From positions 4,852,001-4,916,000 of the forward strand of contig BSBM01000140.1 in NCBI GenBank assembly GCA_027924585.1: a DNA stretch of 64,000 nucleotides, written 5' to 3'. A program made the translations under genes and the position numbers. Below the pieces are notes generated by a model. That model did no database searches, had not been told where the DNA came from, and saw only the letters and a list, made by a program, of their open reading frames with translations. The DNA comes from Larix kaempferi. Its lineage: Eukaryota > Streptophyta > Pinopsida > Pinales > Pinaceae. Numbering within the stretch: position 1 is the first letter of the stretch; every line of letters starts with the position of its first letter. Below are positions 8,573 to 20,424 of this stretch, piece by piece.

Positions 8573-11500
8573 TGTAATTAATTACTTTGAATATTTTATT
8601 ATTAATAAATAAAAGTGGAGACAAACATCCAAAGGAGACTGTTGAATGAGCGTTCATTGACCCACTAGGAGGAATGGACTGTGGTGGAGAGAAAACTGAC
8701 ACTTGGCAACATCCTCAACTCACTTCTAACTGTTGCAGGGGGAAACTTCCCTACTTTTATGGTCATGTTCCCCAAGAAATTGGAACTGAGTAGGTGGCTC
8801 ATTTACTAAATAAACTGACCAAAAGACCTAGGCATGCTACTTATCTTCCCATCGAATTCAGCAGTAGGTTGTTCATTATTACCTTGTGATATTTTATGAG
8901 CAAAAGAGATTCGATGAGGGGAAGGTTAGAAGTGATTGAGTGAACTAAGAATGCATTCTGAACTAGTGCAACCACATTGCTGAGTTCAATATTGATAAAA
9001 GAAGGAAGTACTACTGCTGAGTTGCAAAGGAATTTATTCCACTACACCAAACAACATCTTCATCCTGGTGGTTCAGTGAATAGGCTCGGGGGTCCCAAGG
9101 CAAGTAACTTGGATGTCTTCAGGAGACAGTTGGGTGGAACAGGTTCCTTTGGCTATTTGTTTCTTCTACAGTTACCGGGTTGAAATTGTGTTATCTTATT
9201 TACTTCTATCAAGTTTTTACTAAAAAAATGATGTTAATATGATATCAGTTTTCTATTCTATCTTAGATATTCTAATATGTTAACAATGTTTCATTTCTGC
9301 AATTTACCTATTCTGAAAGACTTTATAGCTATTAGGTTTATTTTGGTTGAATAGTTAAGTCTTATTTAATGAGTGATAGATTAAAATTGCTTCCCTGCAT
9401 TTTTCCACACATTGTTTAAAAATGTCGTACTCTAGTACAGGGAGGATAGAATCAGAATAGATTCGAATGGTAATATTATAAACAGATTTGAAGTGTTGAA
9501 TGTTTAAACACATCTACTTTATATATATATATTTTTTATATACTATTATTCAGATAATTATTACAGAAATTAACTAGAAATCATAAGTATTTTATCATGC
9601 ATATGTTTAGCAGTAAAATCCTTGTTTTACATTCACAATAGTTTATATACTAAGTATTTTTCATTATGGATACTAAACCACAATAAAATCATTTATCATA
9701 ATCAAACATAAATACAGAGAATTATTTTAGATACCAACATACTAATTATATATATTAGTAACATTATAATCATAGATTATTTTCTTGAAACATTACAGAG
9801 AATGTCATCATAGTTTAAAACAATGACTTTGCAAACCCTAACAATAGCAAATTTATCCCATATTTTTCGATATGACAATTATTGCGAGTAAGTAGACAGT
9901 ATTCATGTATCTTTTACTGCATAGTAATAATAGATAAAACATTTGCAAATAACTTCAATTTAAGGAAGCATTAAACCAGACTAGGGTTTGAAACCCTTGC
10001 CATACAGTTTCCAAAACACTATAATTATATACAGTAGGGTGTTAAAACCCAGCCGTATGAATTTTTGTATTGCAAACAAAGTTTAAAAGTCGCACATATA
10101 ATAACATATTATAAAATTACAAGCAATATTAAAGCAAAACAAATCATTTATCTACCGTCCTCGACGGGCTTTGCCCAGAGTTTATAAACAAACAAAATAT
10201 TAATTTTCCTTAACATAAAAATATCAAAGATTGCCAGGAGAAATCCTATGGGTTCGACACTTTCAAACATCACATAGATATGGAAAACAATCTTTAAGCA
10301 TTTTTTTTATAACAGTACTGTAATGCATGACAAGGTCGAGGGTTCGATCCTCAGCAAAACCTTAAACCACTTTTAAAAAGAAAACACAGTAATCTTTATA
10401 GTAGGGTTGTAAAACCCAGGTTCACGACCATTCTTTCCAAACAGTTTTAAACAAAAACATTAATGTAATACACCATTAATCTCAGGCCTTTTCCTAAAGA
10501 CATGAAGTGTTAAGTATCAAACCAAAACCATACTCGCTTCAGTACTGAGAACAATCCTTTAAACATAAAAAACATTTTATACACAACTAGCAGTAAAAAG
10601 GAAGTCGTTGGAAACAAATGAGAGCCTTATAGCTCTGGAGCGAAAACCTCCCAGTCTAAACCTTGCCCTTCGAAAAATTAATGTTCATCAATACAACAGT
10701 AAACTCTACACTAGATATTTCTGAACTATAAATGCAAAAGGATTATAAACTGGTAGCAATGCCTTAACCTTCACCATCTCATCACTTTACAAAGTCTCAG
10801 CGTAGAGAGCCAAGGAGGAACCACCGAGGCTTACTGTGGTCAGTACACAGCAGGTACCCTCCCACGAAATCTCTATCAAGAGGCAACCAGTTCACCTTGC
10901 AATCAAAAAACCATAACGGTGGGAAATTAGTTCGTCATATAAAAACTACGTATTTAACAAATGATAAAAGAAACAATGTTTTACGAAAATTTTACCTGCG
11001 AGGCTAAAGCTATAGACTTCGAACCATTCCAACCAAGCGACTGTAACACTAATCTTCTTCATCAAACCGACAAGGGAGAATCGCATACACTGTATTACAA
11101 TAACCATGTGATTCAAAATCAAACCCGTAAAATCTGTAAAAATCTTAGGCTATAATATTTTGCAGGTGCAGGGTCTTGGCATCGAAACCCCTGGAGAAAC
11201 TAGAGCCATGCTCTCTAACCCTAGAAAATTGCAGAGCTTGTCGGCCTCACCCTCCAAACTCGCAAATGAACTGATAAAAGAAGGTGATGGGATTATCAAT
11301 GCCGAGTTAGGGTTTATCCCAGAACCCAAGACATCAACAAGATCAACGGTGTAGATCTAGCTACAAGGGCATGCCAACAATAGGATCACCAACTCCATTT
11401 AATAGCATTTAAAATCACATCTATCAATGCCAAGTGCCTGTCAACGCACGTTTCCATTACAAGCTTAGTATTGTATTTCCATGTCATTTAACATATGGTT

Positions 11501-12724
11501 CAAAGCTTGAAAAAGATAGGATATCACTCATACCTTTGTATAGTCTACAACATTGGTTTAATATGCATATTGATCGTATACACATAGCATAGGGTATAGT
11601 TCGATATCATATAGTAGCAATATTAAAATCAATGGATTATTAATGTAATCACGGCGGGTGCATTGAAAAAACATATAAAACATAGACATATAGATCAACG
11701 TATAAAAACAAATAGTGTATGTTATTTTTGCAAATAGACGATATCATGGTTACCTTGGATAAATAACATAAAGCGCATAAAATTTATGCTTATGGTTTAA
11801 AAGGCTTACATTTGTATTATAATAAACAATGTGATAGATAGGATATCCACCTTTGGTTAATGTAAATGGTTAAGTCAAGTTAGTAGCATTTTACTTGCAA
11901 AAAAGGGAATTAATAGAAAACCACGGTTGGTTTACGACCAAACCATTAATACATACCACTCACCTATAAAGACATTGTCAACCCATAAAGGAAGTATGGT
12001 AATTGTATTGTATCCCATTGGAACTGGATTTTGAATGTAAGCAGAAACATACACACCGATGGATTTTACTCAAATGATTAAAATTCTGAGTATGATACTC
12101 TTAGCTAGGATAGGTCTTACCTGAGGACTGGTTAAGAATATTCTTATACTCGTACTTAACATCAAAGGTGATTTATGGTACAACTAAATTCCAAATTGAA
12201 GTACTTCAGTTATGCTTTAGTTGAATCTCTTTCTTACTTGTAATCTGCATGTCGAATTTGAAGAGCGTTAGCTATCAATAGCTAAGTAAGCCTAGGGGCA
12301 TGCATATAGGCCCCTTCATTACATTAAGAAAAGCAATTAGTCTTTAAAATCGAATGAATGAATTAGAACCAATAACGACAATGTGCACATAGAATGAAGA
12401 GCCAATTCATTTACAAACATCAATTACTTATGGTAAACATTGTAGTATTAAGACTTATTGACAAATGAATTACATTACAACATCTAAGTAACCTACTTAT
12501 AGAAAATAAGTTAAACAATAGTTATGACAATCGTCATCACTTATAAGTGTCGCAAGCCTTTAAATCACACACGACAGGTTATAGAAGTTGTTGTCATTAA
12601 AAAACTAATTAAGCAACGTTTAGATTTGTTAAAGTTAACACCATTAATACTTTCGTACAATAGATACAAGCATTTAATGCTATTGGAAAATTTGAAATTT
12701 TAGTGAAGTTTTTGGGATGTTATA
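8573..12724 (+). mobile_element. Putative nested solo LTR or noncoding insertion between RNase H and RT of A
   Basis: About 4.1 kb without credible genes separates the RNase H from the RT-proximal frame, which resumes at 12726. A TG start at 8573 (TGTAATTAATT) and an end at 12724 (GGGATGTTATA) are plausible LTR ends. Near its 3' end it shares with the solo LTR at 20425-23967 a TTAGCT...AGCTAAGTAAG palindrome followed by a GGGGC/GCCCC pairing segment. No clean target duplication is visible (ATGAC against GAATG), so borders are provisional. An unusually long internal spacer is the alternative. Confidence 0.5.
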
Positions 12725-12725
12725 G

Positions 12726-13880
12726 AATGAGGAGACTTTCAAAGATTCATCCATTGACGAGATTACCGATGATGAAAATCTGCGGGACTTTACATTAATA
12801 CATGATTTTTGTTCAATTGAAAAGGCTCCAGAAAATTTAAAACCAATTCCTAACTCAGTTTTAAGATTGGAGAAGTTTTACGATCTTGATGACAAATTTA
12901 AAGCTATTCCCAATTGTAAAACTAATAGTTCACAGCCAAAATATGAAACTGTAAATCTTGGGACATAATCTTATCCTCAAATTGTAAAATTAGGAATATA
13001 TTGCACCTCATCTGAAAAATCAACATTTATCAAATTATTTAAGGAATTTAAAGATGTGTTTGGGTGGACGTACGATGATTTAAAAACTTTCAATCCTCAA
13101 ATAATGCAACACATAATCCCTATGAAACAAGCATCAAAACCTTTCCAATAGAAGCTTAGAAAAATTCATCCGACTCTTGAACCAACGATTAAGAAAGATT
13201 TAAACAAACTCTTAGCTGCCAAGATTCTTTTCCCAATTAGACATACTCAGTGGGTAGCTAATTTGGTTCTAGTTAGGAAGAAAAACGGTGATATTCGACT
13301 ATGTGTCGATTTCAGCAATCTAAACAAATCCTCTGAAAAAGATAATTATCCAGTTCCACCCATGGAACAAATATTACAGAAGGTTTATGGTTCTGAGATG
13401 CTGTCATTACTTGATGGTTTCTCAGGATATAACCAGATCCTGGTTTCCCCTAATGATCAACTCAAAACAACATTTAAAACCCCATGGGGAACCTATGCTT
13501 ACCAAAAGATTCCCTTTGGGTTAATCAATGCTGGGAAAACCTTTCAAAGAGAAATGGATATTTCCTTTAGAGGATTAATCAATCATTCAGTGGTTATCTA
13601 TCTAGACGATGTTACTATATTTTCTAAACACCGACCTGATCACATTATGCATCTTGGAAAAGTGCTTGAACGTTGTAGAAATATGGGGCTTCTTTGAATC
13701 CTAAGAAAACGATATTTGTTGTTTCACAAGGTCTTTTGTTAGGTTGTGTGTTGTCAAAACATGGGATCATGATTGATCATGATCGAACCCAAGCCATATC
13801 AAAAATAAACTTTCCTTCAAGTAAAAAAGCAATTGTTAGGAGATTTATTCCCATTTTATAAGAAATCATCCGTCTGTTAC
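12726..13880 (+). pseudogene. Reverse transcriptase region of element A
   Basis: RT copies element RNA into DNA. After a ~400-bp linker that reads in frame from 12726 (with TAA at about 12966 and TAG at about 13149), the palm and fingers are recognisable at 13150-13700. Seen in order are L-C-V-D-F, L-x-G-F-S-G-Y-N-Q-I, P-F-G-L-I-N-A-G and the catalytic Y-L-D-D. A stop after 13697 and a frameshift before 13886 break the connection/thumb. The frame changes relative to RNase H and integrase downstream. Assignment to gypsy RT is certain. Confidence 0.88.
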
Positions 13881-13885
13881 AAAAT

Positions 13886-14380
13886 ATGATTAAGAAGGAT
13901 GTTATTTTTAACTGGGGACATACTGAGAAGGAATCATTTCAAAGAATCTTAGAAGCAATTTCGGAAGCACCTAGTATTTTAAGCCGATATTTTATCAAGG
14001 ACTTCATACTATATATTTTTTCGTCTGACATAGCATATGGAGTAGTCTTAACTCAACAGAACCAACAGGATAGTGAAGTACCAATTTTGTTTATGAGCTC
14101 AAACTTTAAAGCTATTGAACTTAACTACCACGAGGTTGACAAACACGCTTTTGTTGTTTTTAAAGCTATCAAACACTTTCGTCCATATCTTCTGAAATCA
14201 TGAACCAAAGTGGTTGTCCCTTTTCCTGCAGTAAGAAATTTGCTAGTGCAAAAAGATTTAGGAGATAAACGAGCCCCATGGATGACAACTATCCAGGAGT
14301 ATGATTTGGAGATTAAACCTTCAACTGTAGTAAAAGGACAAGGATTGTGTAGACTTGCTGCTAGGGTAGCCCATTTTCCA
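13886..14380 (+). pseudogene. Ty3-type RNase H of element A
   Basis: This is the element's own RNase H, directly after RT in the usual gypsy position. Visible pieces are W-G-x-T-E-K-E-S-F, a stretch that would normally begin with the catalytic D-A-S-x4-G-V-V-L (here S-D-I-A-Y-G-V-V-L), an E-L-N-Y-H-E-V-D-K motif, and after an in-frame stop at about 14201 the W-M-x3-Q-E-Y-D-L-E-I end. The first catalytic Asp is displaced or lost. The element therefore carried two RNase H domains, one each side of RT. Confidence 0.78.
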
Positions 14381-15714
14381 AATAGAGATTCTGAAATGAT
14401 CATTGATGAAACCTTTCTAATTAGGGAAATTTATTTTTATCCTCCACCACAAGATTCTTTGTATTCATATTTAAGAACTCTTCTTGAAACAAGAGATGCT
14501 CCTGATCATCTTGAACCAAGGAAAAGGAGAGCACTTAGGTTGAAATTAGCACCCTATTTGCTAATTGATAACACCCTTTTTAGAAGCAATTCAGATGGTG
14601 TATTTCTATGTTTCCTAGACAAAGATAAAACTGAGACGATCTTGAGAGAGTTGCATTCTGGCCTTGTGGGTGGCTATTTTGGAGGAGAGATTACTGCTTA
14701 TAAATTCCTTAGGGCAGGTTACTACTAGCCCACCTTATTTCGGGACTCTTATGCCTTTGTTATAAAGTGTCTAGAATGTCAAACTATTGTAGGTAGGGTG
14801 AAGAAACCTTCCATTCCTTTATAGCCAGTTACAATAGATAGACCATTTCAACAATGGGGTCTCAACATAGTAGGTCCAATTAACCCACCTCCTTCTCTGC
14901 TACATAAATATATCATTACTGCAACTGATTATTTGACTCGATGAGCAGAGGCTACACCTTTGCGAGTTGTGAACACCAATCAAGTTATTTTATTTCTTGA
15001 ATCTTTTATCATTACACGTTTTGGTGTTCCTGATTCGCTTGTTTTTTATAATGCCTCATACTTTTCTTCAGTTGAATTAACTCAGTTTTCATTGGAAAAG
15101 GGTATAAGGGTTAGATATTCAATGAGTTATCATCCACATGGTAATGGTTTATAAGAATCAACCAATAAGAATTTATTAAATATTCTTAAAGGACTATTTC
15201 AACCCATCATCGTGATTGGCATACAACTTTGTTCAATGCATTATGGGCAGATAAGGTTACCCCTAAAACTTCAATTGGTAATTCACCTTTGTTTATGGTC
15301 TAAGGTACAGAAGATATTCTACCCCCAAATTTGTTCTTACCTTCCTTGCAACTATCCCAATCAGTTCAGGATGAAGATTGTCCAGTTGTGGAAAAGATGA
15401 TTAATACTCTGTGGAAGTTAGAAGAGAATCGAGATATGGCTAAGCAACATGTTATCAAACATCAACAAGTTGTTAAGTCATGGTTTGATCAAGCTTCAAT
15501 TTCTAACAGAGAGTTACAAGTGGGTGATCTATTACCTAAATGGGATAAAGCTCATGAGGATAAGGGAGAACATACTAAATTCCAACGTCTTTGGTTAGGT
15601 CCATTTATCATTTCGGATAAGTTAGGCCCGAACAAGTTTCGTTTGAAAACCTTAGAAGGTCAGTCCGAAACATTTCCAGTAAATGGACCGATTTTGAAAA
15701 GGTATTTCTGTTGA
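14381..15714 (+). pseudogene. Integrase region of element A
   Basis: Integrase joins element DNA to the chromosome. The zinc-binding HHCC module lies near 14640-14790, but its second His reads Tyr (GGYFGG). The core starts at about 14840; the first Asp is in A-T-D-Y-L-T-R, followed by a stop. The second catalytic Asp is gone (F-Y-N-A-S-Y-F), and the Glu segment Y-H-P-H-G-N-G-L is followed by a stop before E-S-T-N-K. A frameshift near 15200-15330 leads to the C-terminal GPY/F-like module (L-G-P-F-I-I) ending at TGA 15712-15714. The protein is clearly dead. Confidence 0.83.
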
Positions 15715-17105
15715 TTTTATCAGACTTTGAATTTGTACATAGTTCTGTACATAAGATTGTTTATTCTGTAAATAATTATATAACACTGTCTTTTCTTGAT
15801 ATTTTAATTGCTGCCCTGTACAGTTTTATATTTTCACTTATTTTTAACCAGTCTTTTGTATATAATTTCAAATTCAGAATTGATTTTATGAACATATTGG
15901 TTATTATCATCAGAAAACCTCATCATTTTTATTGATCTTTTTGAACATTCTTTTATCAAACAAAATTATTGTAATTTTTCTAATTTGTATGTACATTCGA
16001 ATTTTATTTTGATTCTATGCATCTGTAAATATTCTGAAATTTCATTTCAGAATTGATTTTCTTAATTTTCAGAAAAATTGATCTCTTCTTCCAAAACATC
16101 ATAATCTTTTCAATCCTTTGTACTTAGTTTTGTTGATATTTTGTATATAATTGAAAATAAATAAATCTTTCTGTGTTTTATTTTTTTATTTTTTTAAATT
16201 AAAAAAATTTGAGAGGGTGATTGTAAAAATAAACCTCGTGGCTTAAACCCAGTTTATTCATTATCTTGATTAGTTGTAGTGAGATAAATCTTCAAGGTTT
16301 GCTTAGACTCATCAGTTCTCCTCAAATGTTATAGGAACATATAACTGATAATGTTTGTGTTTATGATCAGGATTAATCTTCATTCATCTGTTTCTTTATA
16401 AGTTAGGATAACTGACATATTTCCTTTTCAAAACATAGTACTTGGAAATTCCTTTATCAATCTGCATTATCAGTCATTCTTTTAAAGTTTATTTACCATC
16501 TGTAAATATTTTGAGGTCTGCTCCATGAATAATTGTCTGCAATAAGTTGGATTTTGATTGAAGAATAGGAGGTCTCATCAAGAGTTGACCTAATCATGAT
16601 CATCAGCTTTATCAGGGGTGACATCGTTTCTAATTACTAGGGTGATGTCTCTTGATCATAAGATCAAGGGACGAGATGTCTCATTGTGAGCTGACTTGTT
16701 TATCTCTGGTAAAACTGGTGAATGATGTTGTTTATATCAGGTTACCACGCTTCAACAATATTCTTCAGTTAAAGTTTAATCGCAAATCAATAAATGTTTT
16801 ATAATTGGAGCAGGTCTTGAAAGTTTTTCAGAGAAGTGAATAGATACATCTGTATACTGATGATGCCGATTACCTTTATCCTGAGTACTTTGTTTTGACA
16901 CGGTAATTTTCAGCTTGTCTATGACAAAATCTTTATCAACATAAATGAAGGTAGTTCTCAAAGTATTCACGGATGTGAATTGGGTGTTGGTTTTTATTAG
17001 ATTAAGGATTTCTGATTTGTTTTAAGCGAATTTTAAGATTGTGTTTTATTGCAGCTTTTTGGATGAATGAGAAGAGATAACTGGTTCGCCCAGTATGTCG
17101 CCATT
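15715..17105 (+). other. 3' noncoding region of element A
   Basis: AT-rich sequence between the integrase stop and the 3' LTR, with no supported gene. A purine-rich stretch near 17064-17079 (gaatgagaagagataa) is the best polypurine-tract candidate, but it lies ~27 bp from the LTR start, which is not standard. Confidence 0.5.
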
Positions 17106-17197
17106 TGTTGGCAGGAAACAACCCTCTCATTTTTATTCTTTGTTTACTTGATAAATGTGATTAGTTTACTTCTTTAATTAATCATTTAAATTATTAA

Positions 17198-17234
17198 AGA
17201 GTGCCTTCATAATCTTTGATTATGAAGGTACTCT
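17198..17234. other. Hairpin 1 in element A 3' LTR, with a compensatory change
   Basis: Same 17-3-17 hairpin as at 769-805. In both arms one pair differs: the 5' LTR has G paired with C (CAGAATC/GATTCTG), this copy T paired with A (CATAATC/GATTATG). Pairing is preserved. Confidence 0.75.
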
Positions 17235-18400
17235 CATTTAGAGAAGATTTAATGACCAAAGTGAGAGGTTAGGAAGCAATTTCAAGCCAAGCTGCTTGTT
17301 TTACAAATTGATTATTTTAGCAGTTGTTTAAATATAATTTTTATATATGATCAATTTTCATTACTATATTTTATGATCATATAAATGATTTGTTGCTTAT
17401 CAATATTATCTCTTGTTAACATTGCTTGAATTGGATTTTATAATTTCTTATTTTTCATCTAATTTCTTTTGATTTTCATTTTTGAGATTTTTATGATAAA
17501 GAAATGATTTCTATGACTAAGTTTTATGTTTAATATGTATTTTCTTGGGTTAACTAATTTATTCCATTATCTATTTAACCCTTAGTAAATATTTATATTA
17601 TAATGGTCATATTGTAAGCCATGTTTAAATCTTTGTAAATAAATAATCTTAGCACTGTAAATATCATTCTGTAATGACTAAGGCTTGCTTTTGATATAAT
17701 TTTGAATTATTAAATTCAAATCTTTTGTGTTATGATCATTATGGTAAGTCGAAACTGATTTTGATTGAAGAGTTAGTTTTTGATAGATGTGTGTTTTCTA
17801 TTGATCAATTCTCATTTGTATTGACATGATATTTTCAATTGGTGCTTGTCTATCCTAAGTACTCATCGTGTCATTTTAAAATATTGATTTGAATTTCTTG
17901 TTGACCAATATGATTTCATGGTTTGAGTCATGATGATCCTAGATTTTGACACCTTCACCAATTTTGATGAAACTATAAGAAAATGATTATTCATGGTATA
18001 GAAGGTTTAGGAAACATATTATCAAAGCTTTGGTTTATTTTTGGTTGCTACCTTATAGCTTCATTATGTTTAATTATAACTTGGAGATGAATTATGAGAC
18101 ATAAATCATTACACCCAGTGTCCAGGTATAAGTTCCTTCCTACCAAATCTAGAGCTGGATTTTTGGAATTGAACATGAATTAATATATCTTGACATCTGT
18201 TCAATGTACATATCTTGGAATTATTACCCTATTTATGCTCACATCACATTGATAACTCGAATTAATTCTAGTATCAAGTAATGATTTCAAGTCATTTAAT
18301 TTCCTTTGATAGATAGATGAATTGGTTTCGATGGTGGAAATGTCACACATAGGAATTATTCTAGGGTTTGTTTTCATAGAAGACGAATAAGGGTTTCATC

Positions 18401-20047
18401 ATGTGTACACATTCATGTATTCCCATTCCCTCTGTTTTCACCACACCATATGTCTCTTCGCTAAAAGAGAAACCCGTGATTGAGCAGATGGCTCCTTTGA
18501 GTTGTTTTGAGATCTCTCGGCCTGAGTTGTTGGAATCTGATAAAGAAGTTGCTGCATTGTTCGAAAAAAATGGTTGGAAACTATTTTTCTTCGAATTTAG
18601 TGGGAACAACATGGAGGTAGCTTCACAGTTTGCTCTTTTTTTTATGGAAATATTGTCCAAGTAGGAGATTTACAGTTTATGGTTGATGAATATTATATAT
18701 CTAGAGCCACTAAACTTCCACGTTCCAGAGAACACTGGTTCAAAGGGTCAAAATAGATAAGAGGAAATTCAAACATTTTATCCTACCATTGTCTATGGAA
18801 GATGCCCATCTCAAATTCGGGTTTACTGTTAAATATTTGAAGGATCAGTGGAAGAATCCTTTTGAAATCATCTCCAAGTATATTTCTTGTGATGGTCATG
18901 TTTCACATATTCAGTTATCATCTTAGGATTTTAATGGCGTTAAAAGGTCTAAAAATGAATCTGCCTTACTTCGTGTTACATAGTTGATCTAAAATGGCCA
19001 TGATAGTTCAGCATACGATTGGTAATCCATACCATAGTCTTTTCCATTATGGCTTAGTTAAAATACTCATTCAATATCAAATGGAAAATGTGAATCGAAC
19101 CTGGGATGGATTTCTGGAACAAAACGAGTTTGGGTTGAATCAATTTTGGCCCACTTGTTTACCCAAAACTCGAGCTAAAAGAAGAAGGTATGTTCAGGAT
19201 AATTTCCCTGTAGCAAAATGTGAAGGACTTGATGACTTATGATTGGCAGTCGAAATGGAAGAAGTAAACATACCTAATCTTTCAAAATAGTTTAAAGAAA
19301 ATAACACAACAGAAGATAAGGATGAAATCCCTTCTCAGGTTGAGTCTGATCATCTGGATTTTGTTGATTCACCGTCGGTTATAACCATAGGAAAATAAAA
19401 AATAGAATAAAGGAACAAAACCCTAGATTTTCCTTTGGAAGCCTTGAACTAGATGTAGATAAATCTAAGAGAGAAAGCCGAAGGTATACTAGGAGTATGA
19501 CAAGTTTTTATGTGTTAAAAGATAACGAACATAACAACAAACCTGTTCTTGTTGAAGTCAACAGTGAGCTTGAAGACATTCCATTGAATCACGATGAAAA
19601 CGAACAGGAAAATAATCAGGGTAAATCCCCTTTGTCTCCTGAGAGGGTTTTGGTTGAAGAAACAACTTGTCTAAAATAGTTCGAGCAGGATTTTCAAGGT
19701 GAGCCATCAATGAGTCATGAATTTTTGCAGGATGATGCCCATGAGGAGATACAACACTATATATTCCTTTGGAACATGGAAATGAACAGTTAAAGAATGA
19801 ATTAGAAGAAGGAGAAGAAGCTTGCAACCGCTTGAAATATGAGTTACATCAAGAGAAGAATGAGTTTAGAATGTGGGTAGATAAATGGCAACAAATGAGA
19901 ACAAGGAAAAACAAATATAGATCAATGAACAAGCTGCTTATCACATCTAATGATGAATTGATGGAGTGTGATAATTATCGTAAAGAGAATATTTTGAAGC
20001 TTAAAGCCATATTATCCGAGGCCAGAAGGATAGCGCATATGAGTTAG
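18401..20047 (+). pseudogene. Decayed gene in U3 of element A 3' LTR, homologue of 2000-3646
   Basis: Same 1647-bp span as the 5' LTR copy, from ATG 18401 to TAG 20045-20047. This copy is open where the other has its first stops, but has its own frameshift near 18640, a TGA near 18986, a TGA near 19240 and more stops near 19290-19400. Its C-terminal 19769-20047 stretch is an open, Glu/Lys/Asn-rich coiled-coil-like segment. In a genomic transcript a U3 gene lies near the 3' end, the place where some retroviruses keep accessory genes; for this element that parallel is inference only. Confidence 0.6.
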
Positions 20048-20130
20048 TATTTATAAACCAATTTTGATAATTTTTGTCCATGTAGGTAAAATTGGTTTAT
20101 TAACTCTTCCATTTCTGTTTTTCATCTCTC

Positions 20131-20138
20131 TATATAAG
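20131..20138 (+). promoter_or_regulatory. TATA box of element A 3' LTR
   Basis: tatataag at the position matching the 5' LTR TATA, directly upstream of hairpin 2. Conservation between copies supports it as the core promoter, though any remaining activity is unknown. Confidence 0.5.
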
Positions 20139-20149
20139 AATTTTTTATA

Positions 20150-20186
20150 GACACCCCTGTAGAATCAAAGATTCTACAAGAGTGAC
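20150..20186. other. Hairpin 2 in element A 3' LTR
   Basis: GACACCCCTGTAGAATC, AAA loop, then the near-complementary arm. One arm position that mismatches in the 5' LTR copy (T against G) is C here and pairs, while other positions have drifted. Confidence 0.68.
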
Positions 20187-20424
20187 ATTATTAAGTTATT
20201 TTACATTTATTCACTCTCGATTATTATGCTTACGATTCTTCTTTTAAATGTCACAGGTACCATGTTCTATCATATTTTCGTATGAGTCATCAAGTTTTCC
20301 GAATGGTGTGTGCTATGTTTAAGCATATTTCAGTTCAATGAAGAAGTTATATGGTCAAAAGTTGTGAATTACCGATTAAAGGATGATTATGTTTTCCAGG
20401 TGTACATATCTTATGAATATGCTA

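Noticed and set aside
10961-11354. Two short plus-strand frames inside the 8573-12724 block
   Set aside because: 64 codons each, no family features, and the block otherwise behaves like noncoding LTR DNA.
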